Of a DNA stretch of 64,000 nt, positions 22,198 through 33,200 are shown piece after piece; the first letter of the stretch is position 1, and each line of letters starts with the position of its first letter. The notes beneath the pieces were generated by a model. That model saw only the letters and a list, made by a program, of their open reading frames with translations. It was not told where the DNA came from and did not search any database. This stretch comes from Dactylorhiza incarnata (lineage: Eukaryota; Streptophyta; Magnoliopsida; Asparagales; Orchidaceae). The stretch spans positions 3,162,001 through 3,226,000 of the forward strand of contig JAWHQI010000013.1 of assembly GCA_033032865.1 (NCBI GenBank), in the 5' to 3' direction. Position numbers and translations under genes: made by a program.

Positions 22198-23728
22198 TCT
22201 ACGCACATACGCCACTTCCCACTGGATGTTTTCACCATTACAATGTTAGACATCCAAGTGGGGTATTGAATTTCAGAAATAAAATTTGCTTTCAGAAGCT
22301 TGGCAACCTCCTCCCTGATAGGCACCGCCAGCTTGGTTTCCACCTCTCTTTTCTTCTGATGGACTGGTTTGAACTTGGGAGATATGTTGAGATGATGGCA
22401 AGCCACGTCCGGAACCACTCTGGGCATATCCTCCGCTTACTAGGCAAAGATATCCAAGTTCTCCAGAAAATAGGAGATCAGTTGAACCTTCTCCTCTTCC
22501 GGCAGCTCTGCATTGATGATCAACTTCTTTTCTTCCCCTTCAGCAATGGAGACTTCTTGGGTCTCCTGGGCAGGTTCCGGGTGAGCCCCTTCTCGATCCT
22601 TCCTTTCCCCAACAGCTTTTGAAGACTGAGCAACTTCAAGAACTTCAACTGGAGACTCGGGAACTAGAATGTTTGTGATCATATTGACAGTTCGTACATA
22701 ACATTCCCGAGCCACTTTTGGATTGCTCCGGATCCAGTACTGCCTTCCCTCGGCAGCAAATTTTAGGGCAAGGTGGAAAGTGGACACCACTGCTCTATAG
22801 GCATTAAGAACGGGCCTTCCGAAGATGACACAATAGTTACTTGGGGCATCTACCACCACAAAGTTGATCAATTTTACAAGTCCCCCAAGGAAACCAGAAG
22901 CTTTACAGAGCCTTCTACTTCTTTTTTCTCTCCGGAGAAGCCGTAGAGGGGCCCTTCGGTGGAAAGCAGAGGCTTCCCAGTTTTCAGGGCATCAAATGTT
23001 GAACAAAAGAGAAGATTGATGGAACTGCCCGTGTCAATTAGAATTTTGTGAACTTTGTAGTTTTCAATGATAGCCTTGATGACCACGGCGTCGTCGAAAG
23101 GATTGGCATTCGGAGGAAGATCATCTTGACCGAAAGTGACAATTGAGCTTTCAGGAGCGGAAGTTGTAGTTGCCGCCACTTCTTTCTTTTGAACTCTCAC
23201 AATACTTGACTTGCGGGAGGATTCAGGTCCATCTCCTCCATGAATGTAGTATATGTCCCCCATGGGGCCCACATCATTTACTTCTATGCATTCTGTTGAG
23301 GGATGAATATCCCCATAATAGTCGGCGTCTTCTACGTCGGTACATTCCCAGGTCACCTCGACTGCTTTTTTCTTTTTCTCGGTTGCCGGCTCAGCAGTCA
23401 CCTCTTTTCGGATTAGGACACGGAGCTTCCCCTCCCCCAAAAGCCTTTTTATTAGTAAGCGGAGGGCCCAACAGTTCTTGATCAAATTCCCTCCCTCTCT
23501 ATGATATTCACAGAAGAGGTTCGGATTTTGGTTACAAATATCCGACTTTAGAGGAGCAGGCCTCTTGAAATCCGACCTCTTTTGAACAATTTGGACGACC
23601 ACATCCATGGCGACATTAAGAGGAGTAAATGATTCTTGCGAATCATCATATTGGGGAGATGGAACAGCTGGAGGTGGCTGTGCAGTATACTATGGCAGGT
23701 ATACTGGCATTATTTGTGGAATGTCCAT
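22198..23728 (-). pseudogene. Tat-1 gag C-terminus, protease and start of RT
   Basis: From about 23728 the - strand encodes a Tat gag end (FTPLN, then the knuckle-like FCEYHREGGNLIKNC), a long acidic linker, and the aspartic protease with ILIDTGSSINLLF. A one-base shift near 22873 precedes the protease end (VVVDAPSNYCVIFGRPVLNA). Two stops in a row (TAG TAA, 22437-22442) replace the Trp-Ser usually found before AEDMP. RT starts after these and runs to WRMCVD, where element B is inserted. Another TAG lies near the gag start, after PVYLP. The domains are secure; the gene is dead. Confidence 0.85.
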
Positions 23729-24585
23729 AGATGGAGTGGGGGACAAAATCGACGGCTAGAAACAGCCAAACCGCACCTAGCAGTGGCCTGCCCGGGCGGC
23801 CTCAACGAATAGCTCGGGCGGCCTCAGCAAACAGCCCTGGCGGTTAGACTTGGGTGACTAGTCAGAGCTGTCTGGAAGTTGCCCTGAGCGGGCTAGCATT
23901 CCAAGTAGCCCGGGCGGCTTACTTTTCTTATTTGTAATTCTCTTGTAGTCATTCTGTTTCCATGTACCTAAAACGACAAGCTATAATACAAGTTGATAAA
24001 TAAAGGGAAAGCCCGTCGCAGGAGTGGCTTTTGTCGCAACGGGCAAAGTCTAGCCTCGCCGCAAGCTAGCGGCCCTCTCTTGTTCTCTCTCTCTCTCTCA
24101 TCTCTTCATTTGCGACTCAAGTAACCAGATACTCAATAGTTAACCAATCAAGGACTTAGGGACAATTTCGGATTCAACAAAACAGATGGTGGATGACAGC
24201 CAAAGCTGTAATAATTATAATAAGAAGAAGAAGAATAAAGGAAGGGTCGAACCAAAGGTCACCGATTCCAACAAAATTCGCATCGAAGACAAAAGTCTGC
24301 GCTACGAATCCAATAGAGAAGTCAAAATCAAAATCCGACGAGACAATCTCAAGATATAAATTTTCGAAGCTTACGACGAACGATAATTATACAAATCTTA
24401 GGAAAATCACTGGGGCTCTAATATTGCTCGGATCGCAATGAAAGTTCGACGAGCCTTTCTAAAATGAATTAATTTAGTTTCCTAATGCAAAATCTTCCAA
24501 CTCTGGCATGCTCCAAAATTTGGTCGACTTGAACGAACGGATGCGCAAACGCTCAAACGACGGCGCGCTGCTAACTCTACACTAA
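23729..24585. other. junction region between Tat-1 and remnant E
   Basis: 23760-23920 has several GCCCGGGCGGC-type repeats also seen in the Tat-1 3' region. About 23990-24110 contains AATAAAG and a TCTCTCTCTC run, which would fit the transcribed end of an LTR on +. 24190-24585 shows no gene. No edge or primer site was found. Confidence 0.3.
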
Positions 24586-24656
24586 TGTAACGCCCATACG
24601 TCAAAATGACGTCAAAGAAGGATTAAAATAATTCCTGAAAATTCAGGGGCGTTACA
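24586..24656 (-). repeat. edge of a 3' LTR of remnant E
   Basis: On - the LTR would start at 24656 with TGTAACGCCCC, directly after a purine-rich tract (24657-24673, GGTGGGGTGAC) and TTTCGCGACAAAAC, which recalls the conserved 3' end of Tekay-type chromoviruses. TGTAACGCCC and GGGCGTTACA bound the first 71 nt as an inverted repeat. TGACGTCA lies inside. How far the LTR extends leftwards is not clear. Confidence 0.45.
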
Positions 24657-25751
24657 GTCACCCCACCAAAAAGAAAGTTTTGTCGCGAAACTTAGAACCG
24701 AAATTTAGAATACAAACGAATAAAAAGGTCTAAGGGGGAAAAAAGCTCACACTCGCTGGGTAGAAGTGCTAACCAAAGAGGGCTAGGAGAACAGATGCGG
24801 ATAAGATCTCTTCTCAGCACTCAAAATAGATCACCAAACTGGAATTATCCAGCAACTGTGGTGGGAGATACCTCCGCCAGCACACCAGCAGTAAACCAAC
24901 AAACTCGGGGGCAAAATCCCATAGGGTATCAAATCTCAAAATACAGGGCACTACGGAGGTGGGTTAATCAACTAACACCCACAACCCCAAATCAACTCCA
25001 ATAACTCGAGAATGGCACGACTGACCAGACTAGATACCACTAGTCCTAATGCACTGAACTCACCAAGGCAATCGTGCCTTGTCAAGCAACCAACTAGATT
25101 CGTCGAACAAACACATCGTACAAACCCGACTAAACTGAGGCCCACTCGGAGAGTGATCAACCCCTTCGACGGATTCAAGGACTAAATCATCGGATTTTAA
25201 AGACTTATACAACAAATACGAAAGGACTAATTCGACGAGCGGAACTCGATCGACGAAGCATATCACGAACTTTGGCAAGGTTACACGGTCAATTTAATAT
25301 TAATAAGTCAAAACCTCAATACCTTGACTCGACAGGTGGGAAGAACAAGTGAATTTCTTCTCACACACACGAATAGGTCGGACTTGGGCAAAATGAAACG
25401 GCCAATGAAAATCAAGTGGTGAGAACCTTCATAAATGCGACTTATGCCCGACAAATCTCGAGTAAAAGAGAATTATTACGGTATAGAAAAATTATACCAC
25501 ATTCGCAATGAAGGGGAAAGAAGGAAAACCACAAAACTTATATCCGAACAAATCCTCATCGTAGATCGGTCCAAAATAAGACACAAGGAGGAAGAATCTA
25601 TAGAAAAGACGACCAAACGATGACCTTCTACTAAATTCTCTAGCCAACAAATGAACGCACTTTCATCATCCTCTACCTTAACTCGAACATAATCGATATA
25701 ACAAAAGTCTAAATCCACAACCGCACGCCAACAAATTAACTAAGTCAAAAC

Positions 25752-25871
25752 CTAACCTGAAAACGCCTCACTACTCTGACACACCTCCTCAATCGCTGCC
25801 TCACTGTGCGCACCTGAGGATTCCTCCTCTAACTGGAGAGCAGACTCCGACGCGCTACGCTCTGGAGCCAT
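25752..25871 (-). pseudogene. possible start of the remnant E gag
   Basis: ATG 25871 opens a 39-residue frame beginning MAPERSASESALQ, then Glu/Ser-rich, ending at TAG 25752-25754. The position downstream of the primer site (after removing C) fits the start of gag, but no gag domain follows. It could be chance. Confidence 0.25.
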
Positions 25872-26248
25872 CTACAGTAATTACGAATGAACACTTCATC
25901 TACACTTAGCTTAAGACACAACAGCTAGCAAACTAGAATCTCCTAGCTCGATACAGATCAACAAGGAATAGATACTTGCTCTTATTGTTACCTTGCTCTG
26001 GGAAAAGTTTTATATATAATATTTCGTTATACTCAGGATTATAAATCATCATCCCTGAATCCCTCGTGCACCTCTCCCGTATGCATGAAGGTTGAACATC
26101 TTTCTTTTAAAACCATGAGTGTACATGTGTCATCATGTAGATCTCTAGCTTGGCACGTGTGCTTATGCAATGTTATACAATGCATGCAGTGCTATGCAGT
26201 CTAAGAGAGGCCATAATGCATGCTATGAGTGGCGTACACATGCGATCT

Positions 26249-26411
26249 TATGCATCCCATACTACATATTATCGCATGTAACAAAAAAGAAAATCTAAGG
26301 GACACGCATGCGACCTACGTTATGCATCCCATATTATATAACAGTCGCATATTGTCACCTATGAGGATCCATATACAGACACATATTATGCATCCCATAC
26401 TACATAATATG
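26249..26411. repeat. three dispersed copies of TTATGCATCCCATACTACAT
   Basis: Copies begin near 26249, 26329 and 26387 and carry small changes, with ACATGCGA-type sequence between them. They lie in what would be the 5' leader of remnant E. Confidence 0.6.
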
Positions 26412-26475
26412 CCTCATATACTTCTTTCATGCTTATGAGTGTAGTGCCCATGCTTCAGCCGATATCTACTGATGA

Positions 26476-28795
26476 TGATGATTTAGGTTGGACTTCTTCT
26501 TTTGTTTTATAAATAAGAGTTTAGAATTGACGGATGTTTTCGAAGAGTCTCGCAAGTAATCCTACTTTGAGAAATTAATCGTTATCCTATTGAAGGATAG
26601 AAGTAACGGTCTTTTTCTTCTTTTGGAATATTGACAATTACGCCTCGGCTACAACGTCGAATTCTATTGAATTGAAAAGTAGAAAAGGAGAGTTTTGCAC
26701 TAAATGAGTTTGGAAAGCTGTGTTTGAATTCTTAGTCCAAATTAATCATTTGATAAAGGCAAGTATACCTTATCGCAAGTAATACAGGATATATTTTTTT
26801 GAAAATATCGGGATCGTATATTTCCGCGGGTCGTGTTGATTATGCTACTTCGAGGAACAAACTATTATTTTATCGGAATAATATTTTTAGTTGGTTTAAC
26901 TAGAGTTCTAAGTGATAAAATGCGAAAGATGATAATAAGCGATTAACTAGAGTTCTAAGCGATGAGAAAGATAGCGCGCGACGTCGAATTACCTTGAGAC
27001 GAAAATAGATTTTTTCGTAGAATTAAAAGTGATGACTTTTCAAAATATTAAAATGACTTGGCCGTGGAGGTTCCATAATTATGAACGCTCCTCTCTCGAG
27101 CGTACGCCCACCTGAGATTATGAATATTCGACCGAACTCTCGTTCTACAATCGAATCTTCTTGATACTCGCTTTATGTTGTGAACCCCGCTATTGGATTT
27201 TTATTTCCAATTCGGGAGAATTACTTCGTCCTCTCTCGAGGGTAGAGCGCAGTTCTCTTTACCCGTGAGCGATCAATCCGTACGCACGAGCCTCTCGGCT
27301 AACTAGGTACGAAAACGGAAATGAAAACCACACATCGATTATGTGGCTCCACTCAACGTGATTCTCGGGTAAACCTTAAGCGTTAATTATTTTAGAAAGA
27401 GATGTTTTAATTTTATAGAAAAACTGTTTTTGTGTCCCAATGCTCTTCGACGTTGTGTGCTAAAGGAAATTAGCCACTCATCGGAATGGAGACGGCATTA
27501 TCGGTTGAAAAATACATGTTTAATAATTAAAGCGGATATAAGCAGATAAAAAGGAAATAAAAAGACTTATATAAAAACAGTAATAGTATCCGTCCCAACC
27601 ACCTTAAACAAGCGCTAAAAAGTTCTTAGCCTCTTATTCAAGAAGGGGGTGGTATAGAAATGAAAAGACTTATAAAGGTGCAGAAATAATATCCGTCCCA
27701 ACCGACTTAAATAAATGCTAAAGTTAATTAGCATCTTATTCAAGATGGGGGTGGTATATAGCAGTTATATGAAGACTGAAATAAAACTAAGTTACAAAAA
27801 AGAAAAATATAATCTCATACACGCACACACTCTAAAAAAAACTGAAAAGAAAGCGTTTAAAATGAAAGCGATAAAATAAAGCGAAAAAGAAAACGATAAA
27901 ACTATTTTATGAAAGCTTGTAAATCTAAGCTCTGAAAACAGTAAACCTAGATTATGAAAGCAATAAACCTAACTATAAAAGCAATAAAACTAAATTATAA
28001 AAGCAATAAAGCTAAACTCATACACGCACACACGCTAACATTAATAAAAAGAAGATGATCCAAATGAGAAAAACATCATTTTATTTCTGAAATCAGCTTT
28101 ACAACTAGATTAGGAAGACGAAAAAAACTACAAACGAACTTAAACTGAATTGCATAAGAGAAGCTCACAATCACTCAAAAGAACTCACAATACCACAAGA
28201 ACTACTCAAAATTTGGATGAAAAATACTTCAGCCGAGCCCCTCTATTTATAGGGAAAATTTGAGTTTTACACGCCCTAGGTCACGGGCGTGACTTGAATG
28301 TCACGGCCGTGACTTAGGGCGTGACATTTGCTCGGCTGTATTCGCCGCCTTCTGGAAGGTCTGGCCATCAAACATGGCTGCACACAGGCGTGACTTGGTA
28401 TGTCACGGGCGTGACTTTGTGAGTCACGGGCGTGACTATGGGTGGCTGATGTCGGCAGCATGGGCGCGGCTTCGAGACGTGACGCGCTGGCGTCTCATGG
28501 GCGTGACTCTGCTGGAACACGGGCGTGACTTGAGCGATTTGTTGGGATTTGATCTGAATTGAGCCGTCCCGTTTATATTTGATCTTTAAAATTACACGCC
28601 CTTGGTCACGGGCGTGACCGAGGGCGTGACCTGGGAAAATTTTGCAAAAAAATGCAAAAACAAAAATAAAACTAAGTTAGAAACCAGAAATAATAAAGAA
28701 GCAATTTATTCATTAATTTACATAGAAAATTCACAATATTAATTAAAACTATACAAATAATTATACTAAAAATACATATATTTTATTACTTATCA
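26476..28795 (-). repeat. 3' LTR of element C
   Basis: 2320 bp, differing from the 5' LTR by a few dozen substitutions by eye and small indels. TATA lies at 28244-28252. Confidence 0.93.
28268..28628 (-). repeat. GTCACG palindrome array in U3 of C (left LTR)
   Basis: Copies of GTCACGGGCGTGAC, one perfect GTCACGGCCGTGAC and half-sites lie directly upstream of the TATA box. The right LTR counterpart at 37486-37848 carries C to T or G to A changes at several of the same CpG sites. Confidence 0.8.
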
Positions 28796-28836
28796 AATAC
28801 CCCCATACTTAAGCTTTTGCTATTCCAGAGCAAAAG
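28796..28836 (-). other. terminal polypurine tract of C with adjacent hairpin
   Basis: On - AAGTATGGGGGTATT ends at the LTR edge. The hairpin CTTTTGCT (28814-28821) and AGCAAAAG (28829-28836) lies three nucleotides upstream, identical to that of element A. Confidence 0.75.
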
Positions 28837-29304
28837 TAAGAGAGATCTATACGGGATTAACATAAGTTCTAATTTTTGGCTATCGTTTTATTTTAATCAT
28901 AAGAGACTGAAAAATAAAAATTCTGAGTAATAATAGTTAAGTCCTAAATTATGCAAATGATTTAAGTAGAAAGAAATGTCCTAGCCAAAAGACTTCTTAA
29001 TTAACCAAATAGCAAACAAAATTGCAATCATTAGTAAACGAGATTAGATTGAAATTATAATAACCTTTGTTTAAAGAAACATGAAGGAAAAATATAAGTT
29101 ACTAATTATGCTCTCAAATGATTTTTTGAATTAAAACTAGAAACAATAATGTGGTTAAGGAAAAGCGGGTAAAAAGTCATGACAAATTGAAGAGTACTTG
29201 AATTAGGGGTGAAGAATTTTATTTTTTCACCCCTCTTAAATAGTTTTCTTTGACTCCCATCGTTGGTGTACGAGGGAAAATTGATCTTTTTAATTAACCC
29301 AATG

Positions 29305-29405
29305 CCTATGTTTACGGAATTTTCAATTCCCATTGACATAGGATCTCTTTTAACAAATATTGGGTGCCTATGTTTACGGAATTTTTGTATTCCCATTGAC
29401 ATAAG
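29305..29405 (-). repeat. two hairpin repeats in the C 3' region
   Basis: CCTATGT...ACATAGG (29305-29311, 29336-29342) and CCTATGT...ACATAAG (29367-29373, 29399-29405) surround TTTACGGAATTTT and TTCCCATTG. They are related in sequence and place to the three units of element A at 11645. Confidence 0.7.
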
Positions 29406-30232
29406 ATCTTTTTGTTTTCTTCTTTTGTTTTTGCCATGCTAAATTGGTGTATACAAGGGGTTTTCAAGAGAAATTCTAGAATAATAAAAAAAAGTTTTGA
29501 GAGCAACCTTAGTAAGTTGAATATTCCTAGATTCCTGAAGACATAAAGTAGGGATAATTGCAGTCTAAAGTTGTTTTGCCAACATAATACACATGTCTCT
29601 ATTTTAGCTAGTAGAAGTAGTGCTTGATAACAAAGCCTCTATTTAAGTTAAAAACACAAGATATTCTTTAAAACTTAACCCCGAACGTTTAAATCTATCG
29701 ATCTTAGATAAACAAACAAATAGTAAAACTAGCAATTATGAAAATCCACAAACATATACTCTCGAAACTAAATGGTTTAAGAATAAAAGTAAAGTAGGGT
29801 ATATTATTTTGGAAATTTTTTTTTTTTTTGGTTTTTGGAATTTTTTTTTGTATTATGACAAAGTAAAAAAAAATACATATATTTTTTGTAATATTTTTTT
29901 TTTGTTTTTTTTTTGTTTTTTGTTTTGTATTATGACAGTGTAAAAAGAAGCCCTTTTGTTTTTAAATGAAAACGGTAAATACACCCCCATACTTAAAACC
30001 CAACATTGTACCCAATGTTGTAATGTAAGTATGAAGAAGATAAAATAACATTGCAATATATACAAAAGGAAAGAGGAAGCAAAAAGGCTTCCCTGAATTA
30101 AAGCTGGCGGGGTCGTAAGAAACCCTGCAAAAAGAGATAAAAAGCATAATAAAAATATTAGATAAATATGGGGTGCCTCCCACGAGCGCTTTGTTTACCG
30201 TCGCGTAGCTTGACGCATTTGGCGTGGTGAGA
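29406..30232 (-). other. C 3' noncoding region with internal polypurine-like tract
   Basis: On - AAGTATGGGGGTGT lies at 29981-29994, six nucleotides from a hairpin with perfect 8-nt arms, CAACATTG (30001-30008) and CAATGTTG (30013-30020). Long T runs lie at 29815-29940. The block next to the pol end shares GCGCTC.TGGGAGGCACCCC with element A. Confidence 0.65.
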
Positions 30233-33200
30233 TTATAAATTGGGGAGGGTTAAGGATTCCGTATGTTCGTCCACCGGATCGCCCACAAGATATAGTTTTA
30301 AACGGTGGCCATTGCCTTTAAAATCATCTTTTTCGGGGTGAGAGATAAGAACGGTCCCATACGGCCAAACCTCTTTGACTTCAAAGGGGCCAGACCAGCG
30401 GGATTTGAGCTTACCCGGAAAAAGACGAAGACGTGAATTATAAAGAAGGACAAGATCGCCCGGCGCGAAAGTTTTTGGAAATTTAATTTTTCGATCATGG
30501 TAGAACTTAGAACGCTCATTATAAAATTAATTACTCTCATAAGCGTTCGCACGCCATTCATCGAGTTCATTTAGTTGGAATTTCCTATTCTCAGAGGCTA
30601 AGTTCGAATCGAGATTTAAAAATTTTAAGGCCCAAAAAGCGCGGTGTTCTAACTCTACCGGCAAATGGCACGCTTTGCCGTAGACTAATCGATAGGGCGT
30701 ACAACCGATAGCGGTCTTATATGCCGTACGGTACGCCCACAACGCGTCGTCGAGTTTTGAGGACGAATCCTTCCTATTTAAAGAGACGGTTTTTTCCAGA
30801 ATGCGTTTTATCTCGCGATTTACTACCTCTACTTGGCCGCTCGTTTGGGGGTGATAGGCGGTGGCGAGCTTATGCGTGACGCCGTACTTAGATAAAATTT
30901 TTGAAAACTGGGCGTTGCAGAAGTGCGAGCCCCTATCACTAACTATTGCACGGGGTGTGCCGAAGCGAGAAAATAATTTTTTTAGAAAATGGACGACGAC
31001 TCGCGCATCATTGGTGGGCAGAGCTTGCGCTTCCGCCCACCTAGATACGTAGTCGACCGCCACTAAAATATAGCGATTATTAAAAGAAGGAAGTAGGGGG
31101 CCTACAAAGTCTATGCCCCACAAATCGAAGATTTCGCATTCTAAATAAAAGTTTTGGGGCATCTCGTCACGACGAGAGATGTTACCCGACCGCTGGCAGC
31201 TATCACATATACTCACAAAAGTGTGAGCATCCTTAAAGAGAGTGTGCCAATAAAAGCCTGACTCTAACGCTTTCCGCGCGGTCCGGTTGGCTTGATAATG
31301 CCCTCCAGCCGGCCCCTCATGGCAGTGTCGCAATATTTGCGCACCCTCCTTGCTTGAGACACATCTTCGTATCACTTGGTCTGCGCAGACGCGAAAGAGA
31401 AATGGGTCCTCCCAAAAGTAGTTTTTCAAGTCAGAGAAGAATTTCTTCTTCTGCTGAGTCGAAAAATCTTTTGGAAGGACCCGTGCGACTAAATAGTTCG
31501 CGTAATCTGCGAACCAAGGGGTAGAAGAAGTTTTTGTATTATTTATGATTAAAAGACGTTCCTCAGGAAATCGATAGTCTATTTCTGGTTCGACGAGCGC
31601 TTCTGCGACGGGGTGTTCTAAACGTGAGAGGTGGTCGGCTGCTAAATTTTCAGCCCCCTTCTTATCCCGGATCTCTAAGTCAAATTCCTGTAAAAGGAGG
31701 ATCCATCGAAGTAAGCGAGGCTTGGCATCAACTTTGGCCAAAAGATATTTTAGGGCGGAGTGATCAGTGAAAACGATCACGTGTGAAAGTGTTACGTAAG
31801 GCCTGAATTTATTAAAAGCAAAGATGACGGCAAGAAGTTCCTTTTAAGTCGTTGTATAGTTAGCCTGTGCGGCATTGAGTGTGCGAGAAGCGTAATATAT
31901 TGGATGAAAATATTTATTTACGCGTTGGACTAAGACAGCTCCTACCGCGATATCGCTCGCGTCACACATAATCTCGAACGGAAGGGACCAATCTGGCGCC
32001 ACCAGAATTGGAGAATTGATAAGTTGCTTTTTTATAAAATCAAATGCCTCTACGCAGGCCGTATCAAAAATGAATGGGGAATCCTTTTCCAGGAGGTTAG
32101 TTAGCGGTTTGGTTATTTTTGAAAAATCTTGAATAAACCGCCGATAAAAACCTGCGTGGCCAAGAAAACTTCTAATTGATTTGACGTTCGAAGGAACAGG
32201 AAGTTGTTCAATTATAGCGACTTTGGCCCTATCGACCTCCATCCCCTTGGAAGAAATTTTATGGCCGAGGACTAAACCCTCTCGGACCATGAAGTTGCAT
32301 TTCTCCCAGTTCAAGACTAAGTTCGTCTCCTCGCACCGTTGGAGGACTCTATCTAAATTTTTTAGACAATTTTTAAAAGAGTCTCCAAAGACGGAGAAGT
32401 CATCCATGAAGACTTCCATTATGTCTCTACTAGTTCGCCAAATATTGCCAGCATACATCTTTGAAATGTAGCTGGCGCGTTACAGAGGCCAAACGGCATC
32501 CTTCGATATGCGAAGGTGCCGAAAGGGCAAGTAAAAGTCGTTTTTTCTTGGTCCTCGGGTGAAATAGGGACTTGGAAAAATCCCGAGAGACCATCAAGGA
32601 AGCAATAAAAAGGATGACCGGAGAGACGCTCTAAGATTTGATCAATAAACGGTAACGGAAAGTGGTCTTTTCTGGTGGCATCATTTAGTTTTCTGTAGTC
32701 GATGCACACCCTCCAACCCGTAACAGTACGAGTTGGGATTAATTCATTATTCGTGTTTGCCACGACCGTTATACCGCTCTTTTTTGAGACGACTTGTACG
32801 GGGCTTACCCACGTACTGTCGGAAATAGGATAGATAATCCATGCGTCGAGGAGTTTAATAATTTCAGTCTTAACGACTTCCCGCATGTTCGGGTTAAGTC
32901 GCCGTTGAGGCTGAATTGTTTTGCGGGGGTTTTCTTCGAGAAAAATTTTGTGGGAGCAGAATGAAGGGTTAATTCCCCTGATATCGGAAATTTGCCATTC
33001 AATTGCACGGCGATGTTTAGATAAAACTTCAACCAATTCGGATGTTTCCGAATTGGTTAAAGTAGACGATATTATAACCGGAAGTTTTAAGTTCGCGGCT
33101 AGAAAAGCATATTTTAAATGGTCGGGGAGTTACTTAAGCTCCAAGACCGGAGGTTCTTCATAGGAAGTGGAGATTTTTAAATCTTTCGAATCAAAAGGCT

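Larger units (their letters stand above)
5199..23728 (-). mobile_element. Tat-1: Tat-lineage gypsy retrotransposon, split by A and B and lacking identifiable LTRs
   Basis: On the - strand the order is gag end, protease, RT, RNase H, second RNase H, integrase and 3' noncoding region, with an antisense spliced gene on + at the far end. The dual RNase H domains and the antisense ORF both mark the Tat lineage. Element A interrupts the RT to RNase H region and element B interrupts RT. Removing A and B with one copy of each target duplication rejoins the coding sequence at both sites. The 5' LTR and the N-terminal part of gag are missing at about 23730-23760. Confidence 0.8.
24657..26475 (-). mobile_element. 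remnant E, interior left of element C
   Basis: This is the interior of a decayed element on - whose primer site lies on the other side of element C (38105). No protease, RT or integrase motif is visible, so pol is deleted or decayed beyond recognition. Short open frames (for example 25060-25278 on -) resemble no known family. Confidence 0.4.

Noticed and set aside
24193..25623. Short Lys-rich frames in the E region
   Set aside because: Short, AT-rich, no homology and no conserved context.
25476..25718. 80-codon ORF on - (YVRVKVEDDESAFICWLENL) as an E gag exon
   Set aside because: No gag motif, not in frame with the possible gag start at 25871, and no splice signals that would join them.
30001..30020. 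Bacterial-type terminator or operator
   Set aside because: The hairpin lies in a plant retrotransposon next to a polypurine-like tract; a bacterial reading does not apply.
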